From Chloroflexota bacterium (GTDB taxonomy: Bacteria; Chloroflexota; Anaerolineae; Anaerolineales; Villigracilaceae), in contig JACRBJ010000010.1 in the NCBI GenBank assembly GCA_016234555.1, forward strand, positions 1 to 64,000: a stretch of DNA of 64,000 nt. Direction: 5' to 3'. The stretch's first letter is position 1. Each line of letters opens with the position of its first letter. Shown in pieces: positions 7,032-16,628 of this stretch. The translations under genes and the position numbers were made by a program. The notes beneath the pieces are model-generated. The model was not told the DNA's origin and made no database searches. It saw nothing but the letters and a program-made list of their open reading frames with translations.

Positions 7032-9740
7032 TCAACCCAACCCGTCATTAAGGAATCTCCTGACCACCTGCGGGTCAAAGTGCTTCCCCGACTGTTCCTC
7101 GATGTAACGATATGCCTTTTCGGGGGACCATGCCGCGCGATAGGGACGGTCGGATGTGAGCGCATCGTAAACATCCACAATTGCAAACACCCGCGCGGAC
7201 AATGGGATATCCTCCCCTTTTAGTCCGCGGGGATAGCCGCTGCCGTCCCATATTTCAGGGTGGCAGTAGGGAATGTCAAGCGCATGTTTCAAATATGAGA
7301 TCGGGGAAAGCATTTGATGGGCATATACAGGGTGCTGCCGCATGATTACCCATTCATCGTCCGTCAGTTGTCCGGGTTTTAGCAGGATCGCGTCAGGAAC
7401 GCCCATTTTCCCGATATCATGGAGCAGGGCGCCGCGCCGGATATTTTGCCTTTCCGCGCTGCTGATCCCCATTTTTTCAGCAAGTTTCAATGCCGTTTCA
7501 GTCACGCGCTGTGTGTGACCCTCCGTCTCCTTGTCGCGCAAATCCATGGCGCGCGACCAGCCTTCGATGGTGGCGTCATACGCCATCATGAGTTCTTCAT
7601 TGGAACGTTGTAAATTTTCAAGCAGGGATGCGTTCTCGATTGCAATGGCAGCCTGGGTGGCAAGGGTTTCATAGTAGTCGAGCCACTCCGTCTCCGGCTC
7701 GAAAAAACTTCGATGGAAGAGTTCCAACACGCCTTTGACTTCTCCTTTAACCATCAAGGGCGTTGCGTAGTGCAATACGAACTCTTCGCCCGCCAGCAAG
7801 GAGGAGCGGACAAGAATTCCGTCTGTGTGCGCGATGTCCAGGCACGAAATGGTGCGACATTCCCGGGCTGCGCGCCCGGCGCACCCTTCCCCAAGCCTGA
7901 CGTGCGATTGCTCGATCCCTCTTGTTTTGAATCCAATTCCCGCGGTGTAGTTCAGTGCTTGAGCGGCGGAATCCAACAACAAAATACTGACCGCGTCAAC
8001 TTCGAGTTCATCCTTCACATTGTTCAAAATGACATCGAGCGTAACCTTCGGGTCGAAGTTGTTGCTGATGGCAACGTCGATCTGGTGCAGAGCCAGCAGG
8101 TGGCGCAACTGCTGCTCGGTCTGTTCGTAGAGCATGACACGGTGGATGGCATTGGCCGCAATGTCGGCGATTGCGGTAAGCAGGCGCACATCCTGATCCA
8201 GAAAGTCCGTTTTGCGGGCGAGCCACAACGCGCCGATAACCTGGTCCTGCGTAATGAGCGGAACCGAAGCGAGGCAGTGGGAATCGCCAAGCAGGTCGGG
8301 ACGATAGAAAAACGGGTCGCTCTCCGCGTGGTTGTTTAGATAAGGCTTTTTATTTGTAATAACCCAATTGCAGACGCCATGTCCGGGCGGGATGTTTAGC
8401 CCGCTCATCCTTTCACCCACGACCCCGTGTCCCATTTCATCGATAAAGCCCCCGGTTTGCGGATTGGGCAATGCCAATACGGCTCCGTCCGCATCGAAGA
8501 GGTCAAGCAGCTGATCGAGGATGACGTTGAGTATTTCGGTTCGCGTTGTTGCGCGTCTCAGCGCGGCGCTGACTGCAATGATGGCTTCCCGCTCGCGTTC
8601 GTGATGTTTGCGTTCGGTAATGTCGCGGACAATTCCCAGAAAGTTGCCATTATCCAGCATTTTTCCACTGACTTCTATGGGAATCAATGCGCCGTTTTTA
8701 GTTACCAGGATATGCTCCGAGGTAATGGTTTCTCCGGGGTCTAGTTTGATATGCGGGGTCGGCGTCATTGGCTGGTGATCGGGGCTTCCCAGTTGCCATA
8801 TGGTCAGATCGAGAATTTCCTCGCGGGTATATCCCAGCATTGCGCATCCGCTGGGGTTTACATCAATGAACCTTCCTTCCGGATCGACGACACAGATGCC
8901 GTCGCTCGCCTGTTCGACCAGGGTGCGATACAGCGCGTCGCTTTCCCGCTGCGCGATAATGGCTTTTTCACGCTCGGTGACATCCACCAGGCTGAAGACC
9001 AGCCCGCTTACGTCTCCGCCCGCTTCCTTTATCGGTTGAAGCGTCCAATTCCAATAGATCGTTCCGCGTTCCGGGTGTTCTGAATATACATATGGTTTGG
9101 CATAAACGATGTAAGGCTCCCCGGTTTCCACCACCCGGCGAAAGCTCTCTTCGTTCTCCGGATCCGGGTACAGGGAAAAATAATTTTTCCCCACGAAAAA
9201 TTCCGGGGTCTGATCATCCGCTTCGGCATAGGCGCGGTTGACGCGGATGAAGTTGAAGTCCGCATCCAGGTAGGCAATCAGGAACTCGGTCGACGAAAAG
9301 ACGCGTTCCAGCAGGGCGTTGTTTTTTCTGAGTGATTCTTCGGCGCGCTGGCGTTCCGTACGATTTTCAGCTTCGCGCAAAGCGCGCCTGACCGCCGGGG
9401 CAAGGCGGGAAAGTTTTTGCTTGGTGACGTAATCGATTGCACCTTCCGTGAGCGCGCTGATCGCGGCATCCTCGCCCAGGGTGCCGGAAACAAAGATGAA
9501 GGGGATGGCGGGATATTGCTCCCGCACAAGGTTCAACGCCGACAGCCCGTCATAGCCGGGAAGGCTGTAATCCGCCAGTATCAGGTCATATCCGCCCCTG
9601 TGCAAAGCGTCTTTGAAATCGCCCGCGCTTTGAACTCTCGTGATCTGGCAGGGAATTTTGGCGAAGTCCAGCGCCGCTTGAACAAGCTCGGCATCCACCA
9701 CATCATCTTCGAGGTGCAGGATTTGGATTTGTTTTTCCAT
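7032..9740 (-). CDS. Response regulator with PAS, GAF and HD-GYP domains (RpfG-like c-di-GMP phosphodiesterase)
   Basis: The product has 902 residues. It has a receiver at 1-125 (ED at 12-13, LILADYSLPGYDG, FVSGTLGE, YVTKQ), PAS 1 (about 145-260), PAS 2 (about 272-385), GAF 1 (about 395-545), GAF 2 (about 555-715) and HD-GYP (about 725-900). In the last domain HDIGKMGVPDAILLKPG and DGSGYPRGLKG are intact, but the usual HHE before the GYP motif reads HPE, so one possible metal ligand is missing. HD-GYP proteins hydrolyse c-di-GMP. It is the last gene of a ten-gene signalling run and the only one with a recognisable enzymatic output. The start ATG has AAGGA 10 nt upstream. Confidence 0.88.
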   Translation of the reverse strand: MEKQIQILHLEDDVVDAELVQAALDFAKIPCQITRVQSAGDFKDALHRGGYDLILADYSLPGYDGLSALNLVREQYPAIPFIFVSGTLGEDAAISALTEGAIDYVTKQKLSRLAPAVRRALREAENRTERQRAEESLRKNNALLERVFSSTEFLIAYLDADFNFIRVNRAYAEADDQTPEFFVGKNYFSLYPDPENEESFRRVVETGEPYIVYAKPYVYSEHPERGTIYWNWTLQPIKEAGGDVSGLVFSLVDVTEREKAIIAQRESDALYRTLVEQASDGICVVDPEGRFIDVNPSGCAMLGYTREEILDLTIWQLGSPDHQPMTPTPHIKLDPGETITSEHILVTKNGALIPIEVSGKMLDNGNFLGIVRDITERKHHEREREAIIAVSAALRRATTRTEILNVILDQLLDLFDADGAVLALPNPQTGGFIDEMGHGVVGERMSGLNIPPGHGVCNWVITNKKPYLNNHAESDPFFYRPDLLGDSHCLASVPLITQDQVIGALWLARKTDFLDQDVRLLTAIADIAANAIHRVMLYEQTEQQLRHLLALHQIDVAISNNFDPKVTLDVILNNVKDELEVDAVSILLLDSAAQALNYTAGIGFKTRGIEQSHVRLGEGCAGRAARECRTISCLDIAHTDGILVRSSLLAGEEFVLHYATPLMVKGEVKGVLELFHRSFFEPETEWLDYYETLATQAAIAIENASLLENLQRSNEELMMAYDATIEGWSRAMDLRDKETEGHTQRVTETALKLAEKMGISSAERQNIRRGALLHDIGKMGVPDAILLKPGQLTDDEWVIMRQHPVYAHQMLSPISYLKHALDIPYCHPEIWDGSGYPRGLKGEDIPLSARVFAIVDVYDALTSDRPYRAAWSPEKAYRYIEEQSGKHFDPQVVRRFLNDGLG

Positions 9741-9776
9741 TTTGAGGCGGTCCTTTTCTGCCGGGCATGATTGCGA

Positions 9777-10220
9777 TTATCCTGCGTTGTTTGGGGGAGG
9801 TTCGTTGATCAATGCCCAGAACACCCCAACCTCTTTAACTGCCTCGACAAAATCCGCAAATTTGACGGGCTTCACAACATACGCGTTGACGCCAAGCCGG
9901 TAGCAGGTCGCCAGATCCTGGGATTCGCGTGAAGACGTCAGAATGACAACCGGTATCGTCCGCAGTTTGTCGTCCGCCTTGATTTGCGTCAGGACCTGCA
10001 TGCCATCCATTTTGGGCATTTTAAGGTCAAGTAGAATTACGACTGGATTCCCAGGGGGACGGTTCTCAAAGGCCTTCCTGCGATGCAGATAATCGAGCGC
10101 TTCAACTCCATCGTGGGCAATCGTAATATCGTTTGCAAGGTGATTTTCCTCCAGGGCGTTGACCGTCAATTCAATGTCTTTGGGGTCGTCTTCGACCAGA
10201 AGGATGCGTTTAAGGGACAT
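9777..10220 (-). CDS. Single-domain response regulator (Rcp1/CheY-like)
   Basis: The product has 147 residues, all receiver: LLVEDDPKDIELT, phospho-acceptor in VVILLDLKMPKMDG, VVILTSS, and Lys in AYVVKPV. This type (ED-DP, LDLxMPxMDG) matches the small regulators paired with phytochrome-like kinases. The start is set at 10220 because AGGAGT lies 9 nt upstream and the ATG shares one base with the stop of the preceding kinase gene (TAATG), which implies translational coupling. It has no output domain and probably passes phosphate on or binds a target. Confidence 0.9.
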   Translation of the reverse strand: MSLKRILLVEDDPKDIELTVNALEENHLANDITIAHDGVEALDYLHRRKAFENRPPGNPVVILLDLKMPKMDGMQVLTQIKADDKLRTIPVVILTSSRESQDLATCYRLGVNAYVVKPVKFADFVEAVKEVGVFWALINEPPPNNAG

Positions 10221-13200
10221 TATGTTGACTCCTGTTTCTTCGATTGTGGAAGTGAGAAATAGAACACGGCGCCATGATCGGTTTTCCCTTCCGCCCATAT
10301 TTTACCGCCATGACGGTGAATGATACGGTGGACATTGGCAAGTCCGATGCCGGTGCCTTCGAAATCCTCCTGCCGGTGCAGGCGCTGAAAGACCCCGAAC
10401 AGCTTGTCCGCGTACTCCATATCGAAACCAACACCATTATCGCGGATAAAGACCACGGTTTCGTTGGGGTTCTGAATGGAGCCAATCTCGATCTGCGGGT
10501 GTTCGCGCGGACGGGTAAATTTCAGGGCATTCGAGATGAGATTGGTGAACACAATTTTCAACATGGACCGATCCCCCCTGACCGATGGAAGCGTGGCAAT
10601 ATTCCATTCGATATTTCTACTCCCGGCTTCGGGCGCAAATTGACGGACCACCTCGTCAACCAGTTCGTCAAGATCGACCTGCGCCGTAATCATTTCACTG
10701 CGTCCCATGCGCGAGAAGGACAGCAGGTCATCGATCAGTGTTCCCATTTTTTTTGACGAGTCGGAGATCATTGCCATAAAGTGCTTGCTTTTATCGTCCA
10801 GCGTCGCTTCCGCTCTCTTTTGCAACATCTCGATGAAACCATCGATGTGACGCAGCGGTGCGCGCAGGTCATGGGAAACGGAATAGGCGAATGCTTCCAA
10901 TTCATGGTTTGCTGCCTCCAGTTGGGCGGTGCGGTCGATGACGCGTTGTTCAAGCTCTTCATTGAGTTTGCGGATCTCCTCCTCCGCCTGTTTGCGCTCG
11001 GTGATGTTGTTGAGCGAAACAAGGACTTTGGATAGCGTGCCTTCGTAGCCGGGACAAACGGAAAAGTATATGGTCACGTTCCGAACATCGCCTGCCAGGG
11101 TTCTGACGACGGCATCCTGCATCATTTCCGTTTTGCCGTTCCACAGGCAGACCAGTTCCTGTTGGAACGTTGTGAACGACTCCGGGGTAAATGTGTTGCC
11201 CAGTCCTGCAAGCAATTCAGCCTTGCTTGCAGCCTCGTGCAATGCAAGGGTAGCCTGGTTCACATCGATGATCTTTGCCAACCCGGCGCATTGCTGGACG
11301 ATTTCTGGATGTGCGGTGAAGTAAGCGTCAATATCGACGACCCCTTCCTTTCTAAAGCTGTCAAAAAGGGTCTTTACCTCGGAAAAATCCTCCTCCCAGA
11401 TCGAGACCGGCGAGTTCTCGAACACCATGCGATAGCGCTCCTCGCTTTCGCGAAGCTGACGGTGGGTGAGCAAAACGGTCAGGACATCGGAAAGGCGCCT
11501 GCCGATCTCCTGAAAAATGCGTTCCTCCTCCCAGGTCCATTTCCGGATATAAGAACACTGATGCAAACCGAAAGACCAAGGTTCCCCAACCTTGGGATAA
11601 AGCGCCATGGCAATATAGGATTGGATTTCGAAGTACTGCCTCATGGTTGGATCCACTTCGTGCTCGAGTCCAGGTCCGAATTGGACGGGACCATTCGTTG
11701 CCCGTAATATTCGAAATACTTCCACGCCGGCTGGAGTAAGGGGCATCTCAACTTCGATGGGCAAGGCACTTGGATATTCCGGGCGGCAGCGCTCCATTGG
11801 AACTTTCCAGACAACAGCTTCTGGATTACATGGATGGACAAGAAAGGCGCGGTCACAATCGAAGATCGAAAGCAGCGCATCGAGCGTGTCGCGCATCAAC
11901 TGCTCAAGATCGTTCGTGCCCTGCATTATACGATTGATGCGCTCCATGGATTCCAAAAATCGAAGATGGGCAATGCGTTCCTTCTCCGCCAGTTTTTGCT
12001 CTGTGATGTCGCGTGAAATGCCGATGATGCGGTGGATTTTGCCGGTCTCATCGCGGGCTGGAATCAGGGTTGAATGAAAATAGCGCCGCCCGGCAGGTAA
12101 ATCCAGCTCAACTTCTTCTTCGATGGGATGACCTGCTTCAACACAATGGCGGTACTTGGTGTTGACAATATCCGCGACTTCGACGGGCACGATTTCCTCC
12201 TGTGTTTTCCCAACCGAGAAAGAACGTGGAACGCCGGTAATTTGCTCAAGCGCCGGATTGGCTTCTATTGTGCGGAAGCGCCCATCGTATGTGACCTCGA
12301 GCAGGTACAACCCGTCAAGTACATTATCGAAAATCTCGCGGTATCTCCACTCGCTCTCGCGCAATGCCGCCTCGGCGCGTTTCTGCTCGGTGATGTCGCG
12401 GGCAACAGCATATATTTTTTCCCCCAACGGGATCGAACGCCATTCGAGCCAGCGGTATGCGCCGTCTTTGCAACGGTAGCGGTTGACAAAGTTCTGCACC
12501 TCCTCCTGCCCGGCAAGTTGGGAAAGCGCCTGTAAAGTCGGCTCCAAATCATCGGGGTGTACAAAGTCCAGGAAGGACTGTCCTTCGAGTTCGGAAACAT
12601 CAAAACCGAGCGTAGATGTCCAGGCCGGGTTCAACCGGCGGAAGTATCCATCTGTATCCGCGATGCACAACAAATCCAGGGCATTTTGAAAGTAACGGTC
12701 CAGTTCCTCCGTCTTTTCGCGCAATGATTGTTCCGCCTGTTTTTGCGCGGTGACATCCTGAACATGAGAGATAAAGTACAACGGTTCGCCTTGAGCATCG
12801 CGGACTAGAGAGATGGCAACGTGTCCCCAGACGATATGTCCTTGTTTGTGTATATATCGTTTGTCGAAATTTGCCTGATTCGTTTCCCCCGATATCGCGT
12901 TTTTGATGAATGTTGGGCTAAGATCCACGTCGTTCGGGTACGCGATGGTATTGATGTTCATCTGCTCGAGTTCCTGGCGGCTGTAGCCAAACATCCGGCC
13001 CATCGCCTCATTCACCCTCAAGATATGCCCATCAGTGGCGACAAGACAAACACCCACGTTCGCGTTTTCGAAAGCGGCGCGGAATCGTTCCTCGCTCTCG
13101 CGCAACGCCTGACTCGTCCGCTTGAGTTCGGCGACATGTTCCTCCAGTCCCGCGATCAATCCGCGCAACTGGTTTGCCATGCTCTCAAAAGCCCTGGACA

Positions 13201-13891
13201 GAATCCCCAGTTCATCAGCCCGGTCGGCGCCTGTCAACACCACATTTAGATCGCCAGTACTGATCTGGGTGGCTGCCGCGGTCAATGACTGCACCGGATG
13301 CAGAATCCGCCGCAGCATGAGCCTCAACAGCGCGATGCTCAAACCAATGATAACGACAAGGATAATTGTGATGACGGCAATCTGGGTCAGCAGCACACGA
13401 CGCATCTGGTCAAACGAAAGTCCCAATATTGCCGATCCAATACGCTTCTCGCCGGAAGAAATCGGAGCCGTAACTTCCAGAACGCGCCCGCTCTGTTTCA
13501 TTGCCTTGGTGGCGTCCAGCGGCTTCCTTATCTCCACAAAATCGCGGACTTGATCAGTTACCAGCGGGTCTGTATCCTTGAAGAAATAGACCAGGGGGAT
13601 GTCCTGCTCGTTGAGGATGACGGCATACACGGCATCCTCGTCAGTCAGTACCACCTTTTTTACATCGTTGTTCATTTCGACGAAATTCAAAGACAGGATA
13701 CTGAGAGGCGTGACCTGGGCCATGAACTGCACCAGGCTGTTGGCTTTGGTTTCGAGCGCGTGCTTCAATTGCCGCTGTTGTTCAAATAAACCCAGTCCGC
13801 CTGAAACCAGAATAGCCGTGACCAGTATCACTGTCACAATCGAAGTCAAACGGATGCTAATGCTGTTGCGCCTTCTAATTTTATTATCCAT
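10220..13891 (-). CDS. Membrane multi-PAS/GAF sensor histidine kinase
   Basis: The product has 1223 residues from the preferred start. TM1 (about 12-34), an extracytoplasmic sensor of about 150 residues and TM2 (about 185-212; AVITIILVVIIGLSIALL) are followed by HAMP, PAS 1 (about 280-385), PAS 2, PAS 3, a GAF (about 665-830; CDRAFLVHP), PAS 4 ([13 protein letters not shown] module), a coiled coil, HisKA with [18 protein letters not shown] and HATPase_c ([25 protein letters not shown]). An ATG 14 codons further upstream (13933) lacks a ribosome site and would overlap the tail of the solute-binding gene. The stop is coupled to the response regulator gene, its probable partner. Confidence 0.9.
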   Translation of the reverse strand: MDNKIRRRNSISIRLTSIVTVILVTAILVSGGLGLFEQQRQLKHALETKANSLVQFMAQVTPLSILSLNFVEMNNDVKKVVLTDEDAVYAVILNEQDIPLVYFFKDTDPLVTDQVRDFVEIRKPLDATKAMKQSGRVLEVTAPISSGEKRIGSAILGLSFDQMRRVLLTQIAVITIILVVIIGLSIALLRLMLRRILHPVQSLTAAATQISTGDLNVVLTGADRADELGILSRAFESMANQLRGLIAGLEEHVAELKRTSQALRESEERFRAAFENANVGVCLVATDGHILRVNEAMGRMFGYSRQELEQMNINTIAYPNDVDLSPTFIKNAISGETNQANFDKRYIHKQGHIVWGHVAISLVRDAQGEPLYFISHVQDVTAQKQAEQSLREKTEELDRYFQNALDLLCIADTDGYFRRLNPAWTSTLGFDVSELEGQSFLDFVHPDDLEPTLQALSQLAGQEEVQNFVNRYRCKDGAYRWLEWRSIPLGEKIYAVARDITEQKRAEAALRESEWRYREIFDNVLDGLYLLEVTYDGRFRTIEANPALEQITGVPRSFSVGKTQEEIVPVEVADIVNTKYRHCVEAGHPIEEEVELDLPAGRRYFHSTLIPARDETGKIHRIIGISRDITEQKLAEKERIAHLRFLESMERINRIMQGTNDLEQLMRDTLDALLSIFDCDRAFLVHPCNPEAVVWKVPMERCRPEYPSALPIEVEMPLTPAGVEVFRILRATNGPVQFGPGLEHEVDPTMRQYFEIQSYIAMALYPKVGEPWSFGLHQCSYIRKWTWEEERIFQEIGRRLSDVLTVLLTHRQLRESEERYRMVFENSPVSIWEEDFSEVKTLFDSFRKEGVVDIDAYFTAHPEIVQQCAGLAKIIDVNQATLALHEAASKAELLAGLGNTFTPESFTTFQQELVCLWNGKTEMMQDAVVRTLAGDVRNVTIYFSVCPGYEGTLSKVLVSLNNITERKQAEEEIRKLNEELEQRVIDRTAQLEAANHELEAFAYSVSHDLRAPLRHIDGFIEMLQKRAEATLDDKSKHFMAMISDSSKKMGTLIDDLLSFSRMGRSEMITAQVDLDELVDEVVRQFAPEAGSRNIEWNIATLPSVRGDRSMLKIVFTNLISNALKFTRPREHPQIEIGSIQNPNETVVFIRDNGVGFDMEYADKLFGVFQRLHRQEDFEGTGIGLANVHRIIHRHGGKIWAEGKTDHGAVFYFSLPQSKKQEST

Positions 13892-13907
13892 TTGGCATCC
13901 ATTTTCC

Positions 13908-14066
13908 TTACTGTAATCTGGGTTTGTTTTCATAATAACCCGATTCGTACAGGATGTAATACACCTGCTCGTCGATCATCCTGGCGCCGTCTTCCACGCT
14001 GATATTGCCGCGCATCATTTCTGTGCCGGTTTCGGCGATGATCCGCGAGATTGTGGGCCATTCCTA
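13908..14066 (-). other. In-frame continuation of the solute-binding gene past the amber stop
   Basis: After TAG (14064-14066) the same frame reads [19 protein letters not shown], then about 30 more residues ending YYENKPRLQ, and stops at TAA 13908-13910. Family members usually carry PRxPEWP.IS at exactly this junction, so the TAG replaces one residue and the real gene probably ended at 13908. The extended product would be about 482 residues. The TAAGGA at the end also overlaps the possible ribosome site of the next kinase gene. Confidence 0.75.
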
Positions 14067-15356
14067 GAAGCGGGGGCGATAGATGGCATTGCCATACTTA
14101 TCCCAGGATACGATGAGCGGCGCGAAGTAGGGGAACCGTTCTTTGAGCGATTCGTCTGCATACGCGCTGCGACGCCCTGGTATGCCGCCCGCTTCGATGT
14201 ATGCGCGAGCCATTTCCTTTGAAGTGATCCATTGAATAAAGAGCCAGGCGGCGGCTTGTTTTTCAGGACTGCTGCGGCTGCTGATACCCAGGGAGAAGCC
14301 ACCCAACGCAGGTTTTCTTCCGGCGGGACCGGCTGGCTCGACGGTGATACCCAGACAATCGGAAATTTTGGAGGTATCGGGGCTTGTCAACCACTTGTAC
14401 CAACCAGTCCATTCCGTGATCATTGCCACCTGTCCCTCAGCCAGGGCTGCAACCACGTCTTCGTGTTCCATGTCGACCACATTGGGCGGCATATAGCGCA
14501 TCAAGTCCTGGCGGAAATTCAATCCAGTCAGGGATTCCGGGGAGGACAGATTGGGCTTGAAATCGTCAGTCAACAGCGACCCGCCGAAGGGCCAGACAAA
14601 GCGCATGAAAGAATCGGCAGATTGGGTTTCGCCTTTGGCGGATTGCAAGGCAAACGCAAATTTGCCGTCTTTGGTGAGCGCGGGACCATAAACATCCTTC
14701 AATTCCTGCCAGGTATCCGGCGGACGGTCAAAACCGGCTTCCTCCAGCATACATTTGTTGTAGTAGAGCAAGCCGGAATAATTGTCAAAAGGCAAGCCGT
14801 AGATTTTCCTGTCCCAGATGCCAAAGGATTCGAGCAGGATGGGGAAGAAATCATCCAGGTCCAGGTTCGGATCAGCCAGGGCGGGATCGTTGTAGAACAT
14901 ATCCAAAGGCGCTATCCAGCCGACTGACGCAAATTCACCCGGCCAGACGACATCGATCAAAACGACGTCAAATTTGGGCGCATCGCTGGTAAAGTCCAAC
15001 ACCAGCGCGTTACGCATTTGTTCATAGTAAATGGATTCCCATTTGACCGTGATGCCGGTCTCTTTCTCGAATTCCGGAATCAAACTGATGGCTGCCTCGT
15101 AGCCGGGACGGGGCAAAAAGGATGCCGTGATCGTGACGCCCCGATATGGCTCGGCAGCTTTGGCTAAACTCCATACCCCCGTCGTCTCCCCGCCTTGACT
15201 GGGAGCTTGAGTAGGCGGTCTGGAAGCCAAAGTCTCTGTGGCGGCTTCCTGGTCAGGAGCAGGCTGGACGCCGGTGCAGGCAACAATGAGAGTGGCAACG
15301 ATCAATGTAGTTATGAATCTATAGACCCGATGCACAAGGGCGGTTCTTGTCTTCAT
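14064..15356 (-). CDS. Extracellular solute-binding lipoprotein (family 1, sugar type), ended early by an amber codon
   Basis: The product has 430 residues before a TAG at 14064-14066. A signal peptide with lipobox VACTG is followed by an acidic tether and then a family-1 solute-binding fold: [52 protein letters not shown] and the C-terminal [12 protein letters not shown]. The start is placed at the ATG 5 nt after AAAGGAG. The reading frame stays open beyond the TAG for 51 codons that continue the family C-terminus. No permease or ATPase is nearby; it is flanked by kinase genes, which suggests a ligand-presenting role rather than transport. Confidence 0.85.
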   Translation of the reverse strand: MKTRTALVHRVYRFITTLIVATLIVACTGVQPAPDQEAATETLASRPPTQAPSQGGETTGVWSLAKAAEPYRGVTITASFLPRPGYEAAISLIPEFEKETGITVKWESIYYEQMRNALVLDFTSDAPKFDVVLIDVVWPGEFASVGWIAPLDMFYNDPALADPNLDLDDFFPILLESFGIWDRKIYGLPFDNYSGLLYYNKCMLEEAGFDRPPDTWQELKDVYGPALTKDGKFAFALQSAKGETQSADSFMRFVWPFGGSLLTDDFKPNLSSPESLTGLNFRQDLMRYMPPNVVDMEHEDVVAALAEGQVAMITEWTGWYKWLTSPDTSKISDCLGITVEPAGPAGRKPALGGFSLGISSRSSPEKQAAAWLFIQWITSKEMARAYIEAGGIPGRRSAYADESLKERFPYFAPLIVSWDKYGNAIYRPRF

Positions 15357-15392
15357 CATCACTCCTTTCTCTGAACCATCATTCCGTTACTA

Positions 15393-16628
15393 CTATATTA
15401 CATGAGTTGATTTGGGCAGTGAGAAATAAAACGTTGCGCCATGATCCACCTCTCCCTCCGCCCAGGTTTTGCCGCCGTGACGGGCGATGATCCGACGCAC
15501 GTTCGCAAGCCCAATGCCCGTGCCTTCGAAATCATCCTGGTGGTGCAGGCGTTGGAAGACGCCGAAGAGTTTGTCAACATAATTCATATCGAAGCCCACC
15601 CCGTTATCGCGGACAAAGATGACCGCCTCGGTCTCGTCGTTTCTCCCACACCCAATTTCGATCTGCGCTGTCGGTCTTGAACGGGTGAACTTCAAGGCGT
15701 TCGCAATCAAATTGACCAGTACGATGCGCAGCATGGCTCGGTCGCCGCTGATGACGGGCAGCGGGGAGATTTTCCACTGAATATTCCTGTCTGCGGTCTC
15801 CTGCCCGAACTCCCGCATTACCTCTTGGACCAACTCATTAAGATCGACCTGTATGTTGGACATTTCGCTGCGCCCCATGCGCGAGAACGAGAGCAGGTCG
15901 TCGATAAGCATGCCCATCTTTCTGGCTGAATCGGCGATCACATCCATGTAGTGACGGCTTTGGTCGTCCAGCAAGTCCTTTGCATTGTCTTGCAGTATAT
16001 CGATGAAGCCGTCGATGTGACGCAATGGCGCGCGCAGATCGTGTGACACGGAGTAGGCAAAGGCTTCGAGTTCCCTGTTTGCCGATTCGAGCTCGGCAGT
16101 GCGTTTGAGAACCCGTTGTTCAAGCTCCTGATTGAGCCGGCGGATTTCCTCCTCTGCATGCTGACGCTCGGTGATGTCGCGAGCGACGATAACAGCGTAG
16201 ACTGCGTCGCTGAAAGCAACCAACTGTATGGCCAGCTCAACCGGCATTTCACCGCCATTACAGCTAAATGCTGTGACAACGGTCTTGCCGCGCTGATCAA
16301 TCTGGTCTTCACTTGCAAAGAGCGCCCCTATCTTCTCCCAGACGGGCTGGGGGACAAGATCGCCAACCGACATGGCAAGTAATGCTTCGCGGGAATAGCC
16401 TAAGTGCCGGCACGCCGATTCGTTCACATCAGCCAGTTGCCCCGATGGAATCCGCACGAGAAAGATGAGATCGTTGCTCTGATCCAGCAAGGACCTGAAT
16501 CGCTCCAGCTCAACGAGCCGCAGTTCAAGCTCCGGATAGTAACTTTTCCGGATGGAGCGCTCGCCAAGCCCAATAATCTTGGCGCGCAAAGCCTCCCACT
16601 CAGCCGTGGCATCAGAACGCGCTTTCAT
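15393..16628 (-). CDS. Cytoplasmic PAS histidine kinase
   Basis: The product has 411 residues with no membrane segment. An N-terminal helix (1-45) is followed by one PAS domain (about 48-160; FRSLLDQSNDLIFLVRIPSG), a coiled coil, HisKA ([18 protein letters not shown]) and HATPase_c ([28 protein letters not shown]). The start at 16628 has AGGAGGT upstream and overlaps the ErcA-like gene by 17 bp; a longer in-frame reading lies entirely inside that gene and is rejected. The catalytic half is a close paralogue of those in the kinases at 10220, 17769 and 21776. Pairing with ErcA matches the erc arrangement known from pseudomonads. Confidence 0.9.
   Translation of the reverse strand: MKARSDATAEWEALRAKIIGLGERSIRKSYYPELELRLVELERFRSLLDQSNDLIFLVRIPSGQLADVNESACRHLGYSREALLAMSVGDLVPQPVWEKIGALFASEDQIDQRGKTVVTAFSCNGGEMPVELAIQLVAFSDAVYAVIVARDITERQHAEEEIRRLNQELEQRVLKRTAELESANRELEAFAYSVSHDLRAPLRHIDGFIDILQDNAKDLLDDQSRHYMDVIADSARKMGMLIDDLLSFSRMGRSEMSNIQVDLNELVQEVMREFGQETADRNIQWKISPLPVISGDRAMLRIVLVNLIANALKFTRSRPTAQIEIGCGRNDETEAVIFVRDNGVGFDMNYVDKLFGVFQRLHHQDDFEGTGIGLANVRRIIARHGGKTWAEGEVDHGATFYFSLPKSTHVI

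Noticed and set aside
13892..13933. ATG 13933 as start of the PAS/GAF kinase
   Set aside because: It has no ribosome site and would overlap the natural end of the solute-binding gene. The ATG at 13891 follows a GGA-rich stretch.
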